Positions 1 through 10,792 are shown, numbered from the stretch's first letter. The stretch is DNA of 64,000 nt from Liopterus haemorrhoidalis (GCA_963971575.1 OZ020622.1:20028879-20092878), one strand, 5' to 3'. The notes: generated from the letters alone by a model not told the origin. Numbers and translations: made by a program.

Positions 1-240
1 TTTAAATGTTCGGTGATATAAGAAGTAAATAATAATCACTACTCAACAAATTTGAACTTTTTGTCGATACGTAAAATTAGCTGTTTTGGAATAAATACTG
101 ATCTACTGGTGACAAAACTGGTGATGAAAATTTTCAAGTTATTTAAGCACCCTCAGATTTAAAGTTATTCAATTTTCAAAATTTACCAAAATCATTGTAT
201 CCAAGCAAAGAGCCATTAAAAAAAAGAACAAATTCATTTA

Positions 241-314
241 ATTAAAGTTGCGGAACCCCTAAAAACGTTCCACGGAACCCCAGAGTTCCTAGGAACAGAG
301 TTTGAATACCACTG
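241..314. mobile_element. Terminal part of a hAT-type element
   Basis: The segment is rich in GGAACC-type inverted motifs and ends TTGAATACCACTG at 314, the usual shape of a hAT terminus (CAGTGGT... on the other strand). The next eight bases, CTTAAGAG, would be the target duplication. Its other end lies outside the window, so length and partner duplication cannot be checked. It interrupts mariner copy A1. Confidence 0.55.
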
Positions 315-791
315 CTTAAGAGGATCGGAGAACAGTTAATGCTGAATGGTATACAACAATTTGTTTGTCAGAAGTCGACAAAATCAGGAAAAATAATCAA
401 AAACGTCGCTCCATTCTTCATCATTACAATGCAAGCTCCCATACAGCACGTCCAACAATTGATTATTTGAAGGAGAAAAACATCGAATTAATGTCTCATT
501 GCCTATATTCACCTGATATATCCCCTAACAACTTTTTTTTGTTCCCCAATGTCAAACAAAAAATGCGTGGACAGCGATTTTCATCACCTCAAGAAGCTGT
601 TGAAGCCTTCGAAAACCATGTTTTTGAGATACCAACTTCAGAGTGGATAAAATGTTTCGAGAATTGGTTTGAACGCATGTAAAAGAATATAAATCTTAAA
701 GGCGAATATTTTGAAACGAAATAAAACCGTTTGTACCAAAAAAAAATAGTTTCTTTCTTAGTTTTTGTAAAAACTTAAAAGGTAGCCCTCA
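315..791 (+). pseudogene. Mariner transposase, C-terminal fragment (family A, copy 1)
   Basis: From about 318 to 682 the frame reads as the last third of a mariner transposase, the cut-and-paste DDE enzyme acting on its own terminal repeats. Visible are the WYTTICL segment, the second catalytic region, the YSPD block and a C-terminal FENWFERM. Both catalytic aspartates in this part are changed: HHDN reads HHYN, and the final D of the SPD..P.D block is N, so the enzyme would be dead. The 3' terminal repeat is recognisable up to about 791 (CCTTTTAAGTTTTTAC on the minus strand). The N-terminal two thirds are cut off at 315 by a hAT terminus. Sister copies lie at 5570, 30949 and 58790. Confidence 0.85.
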
Positions 792-1215
792 ATTAAGAAG
801 CTTATAATCTGTGGAAGTTATACGAATCATTAATAAGAGATCATATTCTGACTACGTTGTTTTTGCTAATACTTAAAATAAAAAGCACTTAATTTCTTTT
901 ATTATTTTACCAAATAAACGACGCAATAATATTAAAATTTTGTTTCATCCATGATAAAAAGTACAACATTCGCGAAATGAAAAACAAACTGTAGTATCAC
1001 GTTTCACGTGGCATATTGCAAAAACGTCATTATTCTCTTTCTGTTTTGAGTTTAAAGTTCAACACAGTTTTGAATATTAATACGATAACATTTGCAGACC
1101 AAAAAACAAAAAAAGTAATAACAAGCAGATATGCGTTATATTTTATGTGTTATTCAAGTAGTTAATGTGCAATTATTTTATGAAAGAACTGTTACAGTTT
1201 ACTAACGCACTTTTT

Positions 1216-1312
1216 CTATTTATGGATATCCGTATCCTCAGATGATCCGCAAAAAACGAAGGTCCGCATCCGTTTTTCCAAGGCGGATCTCAAACGGATA
1301 TCCTATAAATAA
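1216..1312. repeat. Inverted GGATATCC-type motifs
   Basis: TTTATGGATATCCGTATCC on the left is mirrored by AAACGGATATCCTATAAA on the right, with GATCCGC/GCGGATC motifs between. It looks like a short non-autonomous element with palindromic subterminal motifs, like the ones at 10.8 and 27.3 kb. No target duplication was recognised. Confidence 0.35.
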
Positions 1313-1380
1313 ATTTGAATTGCTGTTCATATAAATTTGCTATATTGAATAGTGGACAGTTTAACTTTGTGAAACTCATT

Positions 1381-1596
1381 TATACATAAGAGGTTGAAAG
1401 AAAACATTGGTTTTTGTTTCACGTAACATTTATTTTCACTAACTGCATTTTCGGCTCTCGCTATTGTCGAAGTTGCCATTCTGACAATACATTGTTGCAA
1501 TTTCATTGCAACTTTGACAATGGCGAGAGCCGAAACTGGAAATCAACGCTAAGTGAAAAAAACAACCATGTTTTCTTTCAACCTCTTATGCATATA
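1381..1596. repeat. Foldback (imperfect long palindrome)
   Basis: Left arm 1381-1477 and right arm 1508-1596 are inverted copies, sharing AAGAGGTTGAAAGAAAAC and TTTCGGCTCTCGC, with about 30 bases between. The arms differ by small indels, so the palindrome is old. No coding sequence. Probably a foldback or MITE. The boundary bases ATACATAAGAGG and CCTCTTATGCATA may be its termini. Confidence 0.8.
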
Positions 1597-1751
1597 TGTT
1601 TGCCTTTAAAAAGGCTTAAGGTGGTCAATTTTGGTCTGACGTTCAAATTAATGTTTGGACGGGCATCACATTACTTGCCGGTGGTTTCAAGTAATCTAGT
1701 TCTGAGATTCCTAACCTTTTTGACTCGCAAATTCCTCTTAACATAATATTA

Positions 1752-2589
1752 GGTCGTCAAGGATGAAATCTGTAGAAAAAGGGGCAAAGTTGGTTGATAA
1801 CTTACAAATATAAGGAATTATTTTATTCATCAAAGTATACACTCATATTGTCTATACACTTTTACCATTTAAGCGGCAGGTTGTTCAGGCCGGTGGTATA
1901 AAACCCTGGCGGACGAGAGTCAATGAATTGCTGGATGGCCAGTTTTACAGCATTGTCGGAATTAAACTGTTTTCCTATTAAAAAGTTTTCCAAATTGCGG
2001 AAGAATTGAGTCAGTGGGGGCTAGGTCTAGTGAGTATGAAGGATGATGAAGAAGTTCCAATCCCAATTCCTGTAGTTTTGCCACAGTAATTTGTGCAGTG
2101 TGTGGTCTAGCGTTATCATGCAATAAGATAAGAGTCGATCTGTTGGCCAATCTAGGCTGTTTTTCTTTATGTTTTTTAATCATTTCGTCCAGTTGGTTGC
2201 AGTATATTTCTGCTGTGAGCGATGAACCAGTTTTTTTTTTACCTTTACGAAATTTGTCGAACCTATTTGATATTATCTGCTGCGTAGTAACACTAGAGCC
2301 AAATACACTATTAATGTTTCGCGCGGTCTGCGATGCCATAGTTCCACGTAAAAACTCATACTTCATAATAGTGCGAATTTCCGACCATTCCATTTCCAAC
2401 AAAATTAATTTTAAAAAAAAGTTTTTCATATTTTTTAGAGTATACAATGATTTCTTTAAACAGGCCAGATGTGTAACTTTCCAACAAAAAAAAAAAAAAA
2501 AACAGAACGGTAAAATATTAAGCCAATGTCAAATAATAAGCTGTTAAAGTTAGCAATATTATTAACTACAAATTTCATCCTTGACGACC
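1752..2589 (-). mobile_element. Internally deleted mariner (family B, copy 1)
   Basis: The ends are GGTCGTCAAGGATGAAAT at 1752 and its inverse ending at 2589, each next to TA or a decayed TA, as expected for Tc1/mariner. At 838 bp it is shorter than a complete mariner of about 1.3 kb. A long A tract near the right end is shared with copy 2 at 39243. The transposase lies on the minus strand and is internally deleted. Confidence 0.88.
1962..2447 (-). pseudogene. Mariner transposase with central deletion (family B)
   Basis: The protein begins with the paired-type helix-turn-helix DNA-binding part (EWSEIRTIMKYEF, ASQTARNIN, then SNRFDKFRKG) and jumps straight to the second half of the catalytic domain (TAEIYCNQLDEM, LLHDNARPHTA, LDLAPTD). 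The two remaining catalytic aspartates are 34 residues apart, the mariner DD34D spacing. The whole centre, including the first catalytic D, is missing, so it cannot transpose itself. The end of the protein after the third D is frameshifted. The copy at 39243 joins N- and C-terminal parts at nearly the same place, so the deletion was probably inherited from one amplified parent. Confidence 0.85.
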
Positions 2590-2649
2590 TGATATTTAGT
2601 ATCACTAAACTCTTCTCTGAAATCGTACAGAGTGCACCATAGAGAGTTA

Positions 2650-2713
2650 GTTATGATTTTTAGTGCACAGCAACAATGGCTATTTGCGCCTAACGCAGCC
2701 CATCTAAATGGCT
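2650..2713. repeat. Solo end of repeat family D
   Basis: The stretch with GGCTATTTGCGCCTAACG and GCCCATCTAAATGGCTA matches both ends of the 1.1 kb element at 49923-51044. Only one terminus is present here. Confidence 0.65.
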
Positions 2714-2730
2714 ACACTACATGTTAAAAA

Positions 2731-2797
2731 CAATACAGGAAAAATACTAAAACATCTAAAAAACATATCCCCCTAAAATTATAAACAAATATATGAG
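2731..2797 (+). repeat. Fragment of repeat family E
   Basis: CAGGAAAAATACTAAAACAT and the following CATATCCCCCTAAAATTAT match 8590-8650 almost base for base, and 28275 more loosely. The LINE beginning near 2800 interrupts it. Confidence 0.65.
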
Positions 2798-2799
2798 CT

Positions 2800-4371
2800 C
2801 ATCAAATATATGAGTTAATATTATAAACAGTTCGTTAGAGTTAGGAGTAGTACCTGATAAATTTAAGATAACAACAATTGTACCGATAAGGAAAATAACA
2901 GGAACAAAGAAGGTAGATGAATTCAGGCCTATTAATACAATTCTAACTAATGCCAAAATTTTGGAAGTAGTGGTACATAAGCAATTATTAGACTATATTG
3001 AGGAAAATGACATATTAACTACATTTCAGTCTGGATTTAGAAAAAATCATAATTGTGAAACGGCTTTTCAGTTCCTCTTGAACGAGTGGAAAGCAAATTT
3101 AGATAAAAGCTTATGTACAGCAGTAGTATTTTTAGACTTAAAAAGGGCATTCGAAACAATAGATAGAGACAGATTAATTAAAAAATTACAGATGTATGGG
3201 ATTAGAGGAAATGCACTTCAATGGTTTAAAAACTATTTAGAAAATAGAAAACAAATTGTCGTATGTGACAAAATAAGATCAAAAGAAAAGTTGATAGAGT
3301 ATGGTGTACCGCAAGGTAGTTCTTGGGACCATTACTGTTCATTTTATATATAAATGATTTTAGAAATGTTTTAGTTCACTGCAAATTTCATCTTTTTGCA
3401 GATGATACGCTAATTTATATTGAAGGTACTAACAAAGAAGAAATGGAATTAAAATTAAATGAAGACTTACAAAAATTACAATAAATTGAAATTAAATACA
3501 AACAAAACAAAAGCAATTATATTTGGTAATGTGCACATAAGAGAGAAAATAGAAGATATTAAAATTTATATAGAAAATACCAAAATAGAAATAGTGAACA
3601 CTTTTAAATATTTGGGCATTATGATAGACAACAAATTAAAATTTAGTGAACACGTAGATTATATTTGTAAAAAAAATTCTAAAAAGATAGGTTTTTTAAA
3701 CAGATGTGGTAAGCATTTATCGTACTGGGCTCGTAAAACTTTATTTAACACAAACATTTTACCGCACTTCAATTTTGCGGGAACTATATTATATTTGGCA
3801 AATTCAGGGGAATTAAAAAGATTGCAAATTTTACAAAATAGAGGCATGCGAACCATATTAAAATGTAACAAATACACGCATATAAAAACAATGTTAAGTA
3901 AATTAGGGTGGTTAGAAGTTGAAAATCTATTAGAAATTAATTCATTAATTTTTATTCATAAGATCAAACTTGGGTTAGTGCCAAAATATTTCAATAATGT
4001 TTTAAAAGTTTTCAAAGATATACATAGTTATAATACTAGAAATAAAAATTCTTTTGCATTGGAGCATAAAAACAGTAAAGCAGCACAGAATTCGTTATTT
4101 TTTAAGGTAGATATAATTTATAATAAGTTACCAGATAGTATAAGAGAAGTAACTAATATAAGACAATTTAAATTGAAATTAAAAAAATATTATTTAGAAA
4201 AATAAGTAAATGTTTTATTTTTATTTGTTATTTGAATGTTTTGTTAAAACTATATACTTTAGATTAAGTGTGACATATTAATATTAATTGTTTAGATTTA
4301 CTTAGTACCTATTAATATTTGTTTATGTAGCAAAATAATGCTAAATAAAGTCTAATCTAATCTAATCTAAA
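2800..4371 (+). pseudogene. 5'-truncated non-LTR retrotransposon, reverse transcriptase (Jockey/CR1-like)
   Basis: The reading frames give the reverse transcriptase and C-terminal part of a LINE ORF2. The order is VVPDKFKITTIVPI, EFRPIN, FLDLKRAFETIDRDRL (first catalytic D), GVPQGS, then after a one-base loss near 3325 LGPLLFILYINDF and LFADDT (catalytic DD). A second frame change near 3480 leads into the thumb and C-terminal part ending at 4205. The 3' UTR finishes in a short TCTAA repeat at about 4349-4371, a typical LINE tail. The 5' end is truncated near 2800, so endonuclease and ORF1 are missing. Two frameshifts make it inactive. Clade assignment is by motif style only. Confidence 0.88.
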
Positions 4372-4384
4372 TCATCGAAAAAAA

Positions 4385-4660
4385 AATTTTTTTTTTTAAA
4401 TTCTGAATAACGGAAAGAAATCTGAGCCAAGTCTGCCGAGTATGATCGAATCGTAATACATGTAGTTTCGCCATCGCAATTACCGATTTGTGGATTTGTT
4501 ATCTTGGTGCAACAAAACTTTTTTCTTTGCCCAATGAGGCCTTTTGGATTTGATTTCTTCGTTCAATCTGTTGAAAAACGACGCATAATACTGAAAACCA
4601 GTATTTTTTTGGTACGGTTCTCCTGATTTATCCATAATATGATGCTTTATGCTGAAGTGA
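4385..4660 (-). pseudogene. Mariner transposase relic, catalytic region
   Basis: On the minus strand the frames read QYYASFFNRLNEEIKSKRP, AKKKVLLHQDN (second catalytic D) and, after a frame change, AMAKLHVLRF and DFFPLFR, the order of the mariner catalytic core. There are several stops and frameshifts. No terminal repeats were recognised. It lies directly after the LINE tail. Confidence 0.65.
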
Positions 4661-4689
4661 ATTTAAATTAATTTCATTGTTGCTAGGTG

Positions 4690-4775
4690 GTATTTGTAAA
4701 GGAATTCCCTTAAAAACGTTAAAAGTTACTAGTTTTCAAAATCAATTTCCGCTTAAACCAACGGAGCAGACTATG
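4690..4775 (+). repeat. Solo end of the CAGTCTG MITE
   Basis: AGTTACTAGTTTTCAAAATC followed by CCGCTTAAACC and CAGACTA resembles the right end of the element at 7355-7762 with several mismatches. Only this end is visible. Confidence 0.4.
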
Positions 4776-5019
4776 TTATTTTGGCAGTTTCACTATTTTG
4801 TATCATTTTATTGGAATCTGACATTTGACATATGATAATCCAAGTTTGAGATTATGTTTAAACAAACATATTTGTAAAAAAATAATTCTGATATAATTAA
4901 AAATTCCTATTATAATCGCAAAAAAAAATCAAGTAGAAGCTCAAAATGATATGGTCATTTCAAAGCTAACTTTCGATAATGAATATTTTGTGATTCTGAT
5001 ATAAAATTAGATTATAATA

Positions 5020-5020
5020 T

Positions 5021-5056
<36 letters not shown>
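5020..5056. repeat. (TA)n microsatellite
   Basis: Uninterrupted TA dinucleotides. It adjoins and probably erased the left terminus of the MITE that follows. Confidence 0.9.
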
Positions 5057-5434
5057 TAGATTTTGAAATCTAGTTACTTTCATCGTTTAAATCATGCTTT
5101 TCGACCGTTTTGTTTAAACTTTGTAAATCATACTTACAATAAGCATTTTTTGGTTAAGGTTAATATCATTTTAAAATGTAATTTTCTTTATATTTTGATT
5201 TTTGTATCATTCTTAATACAAATTTCCTATTTATTTATTTTTTTGTCATTGAAATATGTAAAAAAATAATATAATTTTGACACATGTCCTTCGTTTCCAT
5301 GGTTTCGTTGTTGGGATTTTAAATTTTGACATTCCAACGTGATAAATGTAATAACCCAAGTAAGGTCCCTTCTCGTGACAACCTAAAAGAACGAAATTCC
5401 TATTTAGTCCCGCCTAACCGTTTGGAACAGACTG
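5057..5434 (+). mobile_element. CAGTCTG MITE, copy 1
   Basis: It is the inverse of the element at 7355-7762 along nearly its whole length. The right terminus reads CCGTTTGGAACAGACTG followed by TA. The left terminal repeat is gone. CAGT-type ends with TA duplication point to a Tc1/mariner-superfamily MITE. No coding. Confidence 0.8.
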
Positions 5435-5569
5435 TACGTTTCATACGTAGTATGTAAACATAATAGCCAATTACTGGTGATGCCATTATCTTCATAAAAA
5501 CGTCTGACTGTAGTATACAAGTTTTTAATCTGTTCGCGCCACCGTATTTAAATCCTTTTCATTATTTTA

Positions 5570-6489
5570 CGAGGATTACCTTTTATGTTTTTACAAACGA
5601 CCACTAGATGGCAATATTGAAATGTGTCATTACTATATTCGTAAAATTTGACATTTGTTATTGTGAAATTAGTGGCAGCTTATAAATTGACCGAGTAGTT
5701 TGTTGACAGTGAGCGTTAAAAAAACAAGTTTGTGAAAAAAATGATATTACTCGTGAAAGTTTTCGTTGGATGATTTTTTACGATTTTAGTAAAGGCCTAA
5801 CTCAACAACAACGCATAGATTCGCTTCGTTCAACTTTTGGTAATGAAGCACCATCAGAAAAGACTGTTTACCGTTGGTTTGCAGAATTTCGCCGTGGTCG
5901 TATGTCCGTCGTGATGAATCCGTCCGTCGTGAAGGTCGACCAAAATCGGTTGTGATTCAAAAAAAACATCGAAGCTGTGCGCAAAATGATTGAAGAAGAT
6001 CAGCATTGAGATAGAGGCATCCTTTGGAATATCGCCGACTGCAATACATTCGATTTTGCATGAACATTTAGCTGCGAAAAAGACCTGTTCCCGATGGATT
6101 ACGCATAATTTGACCGATATCCGAAGCTCAAAAACAGGCTCGTGTTGATTGGTGACGCAAACAATCCACTGTTTGGGTCTTCCAAGATTAACCGAAACCG
6201 ACAAAAGTTGTTCGTTCACAAAGAACTTCCAAAAAACTGATCGCTTGTTTTTTCGGTTGTACTGGGCATGTCGCAACAATTCTTTTAGAGGATGGGAGAA
6301 CAGTTAATGCTGAACAGTACACAACAATTTGTTTGCCAGAAGTGATCGAAAAAAGCAGGAAAAACAACCAAAAACGTCCCATCATTCTTCATCACGACAA
6401 TGCACGCTGCCACATAGCACATCAAACAATTGATTATTTAAAGGAGAAAAACATCGAATTAATTTCTCATTGCCCGTATTCACCTGATT
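5570..6489 (+). pseudogene. Mariner (family A, copy 2) with broken transposase
   Basis: The element starts after TA at 5568 with CGAGGATTACCTTTTATG. The transposase begins near 5740 with the HTH region (MIFYDF, LTQQQRIDSLRSTFGNEAP, TVYRWFAEFRRGR), then a second HTH-like part and SRWITHNLTD. Sequence between VDW and the WVFQD block is missing, which removes the first catalytic D. The second catalytic motif HHDNAR is intact, and the copy is cut at 6489 just after YSPD. Several stops and frameshifts occur around 5940-6240. The 3' end is replaced by a minus-strand LINE fragment. Compared with copies 1 and 3 it shows the uninterrupted sequence TTTTAGAGGATG where those copies carry hAT ends. Confidence 0.85.
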
Positions 6490-6850
6490 TTTATTCACCG
6501 GCGTTTGTCCGTTCAAATATGTGTTTATGCGTCATATTGGTGTAGCCTATTCGCAGACGCCTAATTATGGTTTGAAGTCTTCTTTGTTCGATAGTTTTCC
6601 AAGGCTTGATGGCATTTTTTATGCTTCTTAACTTATTGTTATTCGTGTCACGCCACTCGCACTCCCTCAGTTGTCCCATTTTAAGTTTTATCGTGGGTTT
6701 AATGTCGTCTACAGGAATTCTTATTGGGTGCTTCGAATCTTCGGTTGCTTCTTTTGCTGCCTTATCAGCTAAGTCGTTTCCGCGTATTCCGACGTGTGAT
6801 GGTATCCATGTTACAGAGATTTGTTTCCCCTGGCTTATTACATAGTGGAA
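6490..6850 (-). pseudogene. I-like LINE fragment, RNase H end
   Basis: Read on the minus strand, this is the end of an RNase H domain (WIPSHVGIRGNDLADKAAKE, containing the last catalytic D). After it come NNKLRSIK and RLRIGYTNMTHKHIFER, the conserved post-RNase-H segment of I-like non-LTR elements. The same arrangement is seen at 31430-32440 and 33030-34540. The reverse transcriptase and the zinc-knuckle tail are missing. The fragment abuts mariner A2. Confidence 0.8.
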
Positions 6851-6859
6851 GTTTTCACT

Positions 6860-7350
6860 GATAAGCTTGGCTTGTTGATTTTTGTATTACACTTTACGAG
6901 TCTGACTAGATGACTTATTTTTTGTTTCCGGTATCTTCTAGAATAAATTTGGAAGCTTGTAGCAAACTAAATGTTTCCGTAGTATAATTATTGTATTTAA
7001 TATACTTTATTTTTCATAATATGTCACTTTTTCCTTCTGACATTTAGTTTTGGCTGCCAACATGAAACATGTAATAATAACGAAGCTCGTTACAACTTGA
7101 GAAAACAACAATCCAATTTAGTTCTGCTTAAACATAATAAACAGAATATACAGAAAAAGATAAAATGGATATGAGTAAAAACAATAATATTTACTGCCTC
7201 ACCGTTTTAATCTGTTAATACGAGTTGTATTAATCAAATTTTGAACTAGGAAACATGAAGGAAAACCGGTATTGAATATTTTTAATTTCATTTTCGGTCT
7301 TGAACAAAATTAAAATGTCGTTCCCGTTTCCGTGCTTTAAAAATCCTGGT
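6860..7350. other. No feature recognised
   Basis: AT-rich sequence between the LINE fragment and the second MITE. I see no open frame of note, no repeat shared with the rest of the window and no termini. Confidence 0.5.
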
Positions 7351-7354
7351 AATA

Positions 7355-7762
7355 CAGTCTGTTCCAAACGGTTAGGCGGAACTAAATGGGAATTTTCTTC
7401 TTTTAGGTTGTCACGAGAAGGGACCTTGCTAGGGTTATTTCATTTTTCACGTTGGAATGTCAAATTTTAAAATTCCAACAATGACACCATGGAAACGAAG
7501 TATATATGTCAAAATTAAATTATTTTTTTTATATATTTTAATGACAAACATATAAATAATTGGGAAATTTGTAATAAGAATGACACAAAAAATTAACATA
7601 TAAAGAAAATGACATTTTAAAATGATGAAAAAAATCACCAAAAAATGTTTATTGTAAGTATGATTTACAAAGCTTAAACAACACGGCCAAAAAGCACGAT
7701 TTAAACGATGAAAGTAACTAGATTGCAAAATCTAGTTCCGCTTAACCGTTTGGAACAGACTG
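7355..7762 (-). mobile_element. CAGTCTG MITE, copy 2 (complete)
   Basis: Both ends are present: CAGTCTGTTCCAAACGG at 7355 and its inverse ending at 7762, each flanked by TA (7353-7354 and 7763-7764). At 408 bp with no transposase it is a non-autonomous Tc1/mariner-type element. It is in opposite orientation to copy 1. Confidence 0.88.
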
Positions 7763-7764
7763 TA

Positions 7765-8440
7765 ACATTATTTTGTTTTCGTTCTCGGTTTGTTCTCATC
7801 CTTGATAAAAATTGAATTTTAGAGTCGGAAGTCGATAGTTAACCGGTAATGTATGGAAATCCATACCATAAATATTTTAACCGAAAACTACAAGAATACG
7901 ATTTTTCAATAATTGTTCTATAGACAATTTATTTGTCTAAATAAATATTTTTCTATTTTAATTGAATAATTATTCCGTAATTTAAGAATGTTTTTAGGCA
8001 TGTGGACTTACCTCTTTCTAGTTATTGTTTTGTAATTATATCATAAAACGAACAAATTGCAATGAAGATATAATGTAATGGACATATTCATAGTTTATTA
8101 TTAGCCACACACCCTGTGGGTGAGGCTGATAATAAATGCATCACGTTTATGTAAACGAGTTATGTTTTCATTAACAACGATCTTTGTTTGTTGTTAAACA
8201 AAGATCGTTGTTAACCATCAACAAAAATCATACATTGTATAAATTTATAATTTTACAATCGGTTTTAATGTCGCAAAATCCTCAAATCTAAAAAAAAACT
8301 CTACTTAGAGTTAACTAATACTTTTTTCTAATAAAGTTTTCATTATTTAAAGCACGTGCAACTTCCAAAAGACCAAAGGCCGGATAGCGATCTGAAATAC
8401 ATTCGCGTGCCAGAATTTTTTAAGAATCTTTTTTTTTTAG
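7765..8440. other. Mostly featureless, with one strong hairpin
   Basis: AT-rich. Apart from the inverted repeat at 8171-8214 and a small CACCC-TGTG-GGGTG-like stem near 8110, nothing is recognised. Confidence 0.45.
8171..8214. repeat. Perfect 19-bp inverted repeat
   Basis: TTAACAACGATCTTTGTTT at 8171-8189 is followed after six bases by its exact reverse complement at 8196-8214. It could form a hairpin. Role unknown. Confidence 0.85.
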
Positions 8441-8449
8441 AAGCATCAG

Positions 8450-9465
8450 TTTTTAGGGTTTTGTAAGTATGACCAAAAAACCCTTATACCGTCATTTTGT
8501 TGTTTACCTGTCTGTAGGTTCGGTAAAAATTGTAGCCAAACAGCTAAACTTAGAGAGTTGAAATTTGGCATGCTTATACAACTCTTTGACCTGCACATAG
8601 GAAAAATACCAAAACATCTAAAAAACATATCCCCCTAAAAATATAAACAAATATGCGCTCATCGAAAAAAAAGATATTTTATTAAAATTCTGAGTAGGGT
8701 ATCAAATAGTACGTGAATTAACGATCAAAATTTTATATTGAAGCGATTTTTGCAAAAATTGTGCAAAAAAAATTTTGTTTCCACACCCTGTAGCCCAGAT
8801 GGATTAAACAAAAAAAAATGTAAGTAATGTACATTGGTGTGAACTGGAATAGTACAATAGGAATTTTTGATCAGATTATGTTTTTGGAAAAAAACGCATT
8901 TTTTGTGTTTTTTTGGCTAATAATGTACACAACTTATAGTTATGTAACACGCTAGATTAGACGGTATATCCTGGCGTCGTGGTTATGGCGCTGGCTTCTT
9001 ACACGACTAAATCAGTTCGATCCCTGCGAGAGAAATATTATTTTTTGTTTTTTTTTTTTTTGCATTTTTATTTTGTTTAAATTATTTTTTCAAAATTCTA
9101 GTTATATTTTGGCAAATGTTGCATTTAATTTTTAAAAGCGTAAATTTAATAACCAGTGGAAATTGTTCAACTTATAGTTTAATTCTGTTTCAATATACAC
9201 GAAATCAGAGGGTCGGAGCTCATAACAACCAATGGAAGCCATAGGCGCAATTTTCAAAATCTTAATGAACCTTGCTTTTATTTTTTTATATATATATATA
9301 AAAAAAAATACCGCACATGTTTAGAAACCTAAATAATGGTATTAGGCATTCGAATTAAAAGTAACAAAAAAAATATTTTAACATAAAATTTGATTTGGCA
9401 TCCCAAATAATCATCATTCACTTACTAAATACCTGCGAACCCTGAAATGTGTGAAAATTCACGCT
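8450..9465 (+). repeat. Dispersed repeat family E, copy 2
   Basis: This kb-scale repeat starts near TTTTAGGGTTTTGTAAGTAT and ends near CCTGAAATGTGTGAAAATTC. The inverse of its right end (GGGTTTTGCAGGTAT in the copy at 63.4 kb) resembles the left end, so it may have terminal inverted repeats. Other copies lie at 27185-29515 (split by a hAT-like element), 63400-64000 (inverted) and 2731-2797 (fragment). No protein-coding frame. It carries a tRNA-like module at 8982-9040. Class not assigned. Confidence 0.65.
8982..9040 (+). other. tRNA-like Pol III box A/box B module
   Basis: TGGCGTCGTGG resembles box A, and about 30 bases later AGTTCGATCCC fits box B (GWTCRANNC). A complete cloverleaf is not evident, so this is a tRNA-derived (SINE-like) module, not a functional tRNA. 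The inverted copy at 63820-63890 holds the same two boxes. Confidence 0.5.
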
Positions 9466-9589
9466 TCCCATCAATCTTTTACTTCAAATAGGAGTTCTCT
9501 AGTAGTTCAAGTAGTTCTATTTGCAGAAAAAGTGGCGCTTGTTCCACATCAACATCAACTGTTTAACCGTATTTGATCTCTGAAAACAA

Positions 9590-9699
9590 AGATATACTGG
9601 CGGGCCAGATTCAATGGGATTTTGGATAGTTATCGCGGACCGGACGAAATAAGACAACGGGCCGGATCCGGCACGCGGACCATTGTTTGCGCATGCCTG
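9590..9699. mobile_element. hAT-type terminus
   Basis: The sequence GGCGGGCCAGATTC... GGGCCGGATCC... TTTGCGCATGCCTG resembles the GC-rich end of hAT elements that finish in TTTG..CCTG. The partner end was not found. Confidence 0.45.
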
Positions 9700-10317
9700 G
9701 TTTCCCAACCTTTTTTATCGGTCGAGCCATACATACGAAAAAAAAAAAATTTCCAACCTACAAATAAAATACTTCATTTTATTTATTAATAAAACAAATC
9801 TGCATAAATATAATTAAATTTATAAATAAATATTTTAGTTAATCAGTAACCATGTATAACATTTAAAATCACAGTTCAATACTTCAATGGAACAATTGTG
9901 GCAGATGAATATCCACAAGCTTTTTACGTCTGGTAGAAAATTGCTCAATTTTATCCTTAAATCGCTTCATTCGGATATTTCCAGCTATTCTACTGTTTCT
10001 TAACAAATTAATCGTGTCGCTAAATCCGGCTTTAACAAAATAAGAACCGGGAAACCTTATTAAGAACGTTTCCATAATGTTTTCAATAATGGATATTTAT
10101 TTCATATTTCAAAATCATCCCAAAATGCTGCATTCTTTAATGTTAATATAGATTTGGTTATAAAACTAATATTTGAATAATAATAATAAATACTATAACA
10201 ATTATTGAATACGAGAAAAGAACTATTGACCCCAATCTACCCATTCGAAAATATCGATCCCAGCTTCAAGTCGACTGAACCCCAGGGGCTCGGTATCGAC
10301 CCTGGTGGGAATCCCTG
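9700..10317. mobile_element. Non-autonomous hAT-like element
   Basis: GGTTTCCCAACC at the left is mirrored by GGTGGGAATCCCTG at the right, and TATCGGTCGAGCC by GGCTCGGTATCGACC just inside. The interior is AT-rich without a transposase. No matching 8-bp duplication was seen, because the left side adjoins another hAT terminus. Confidence 0.55.
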
Positions 10318-10790
10318 ATTTAAACTCTGAATTATGTTTTAAAATTGGGAAATGTTATAATGATTTTTTCCGTTACGAAATATTGACATTTCTTTATTTA
10401 TTTTTAATTTCAAAATGGCACACATTTTGATACTTAAATCTTCATTTCCTAACTACAATATTTTGGAAATGAGGAAAACGAATAAATGTTTCCTTGTTGA
10501 AACTTGGTAACGAACTGTCTGTTGTCTATCACTTCTCAGGTAACTGTATTATCAAAACTTTAGCTACGTCCAGCTTATAAAGTTATGCTTGTAGTCTTGA
10601 TAATTGGTGTTTTGGGTGGTATGAAAGCCTCCTACTGAAGAGTCCATTACCGCCTGCAGATTTTCTTCCTTGATTTGTAGCTAGGGTCACTACCCATTTT
10701 GCGGGCATTGGGTCTGACGTAATTTCCACGTCTGCATGTCGCTAGGGTTTGGGATGCAGTCGTATGTATTTAGCTCCACTAGTCTCTAGT
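10318..10790. other. No feature recognised
   Basis: AT-rich, then a more GC-balanced part from 10620 (CTAGGGTCACTACCC and similar). No coding frame or repeat relationship identified. Confidence 0.4.
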
Positions 10791-10792
10791 AG

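Noticed and set aside
5063..5269. 68-codon open frame, mirrored at 7447-7728
   Set aside because: Both lie in the two inverted copies of the CAGTCTG MITE and diverge by frame changes, so selection on a protein is not apparent.
8982..9040. Functional tRNA gene
   Set aside because: Only the two internal promoter boxes are recognisable; acceptor and anticodon stems do not pair convincingly.
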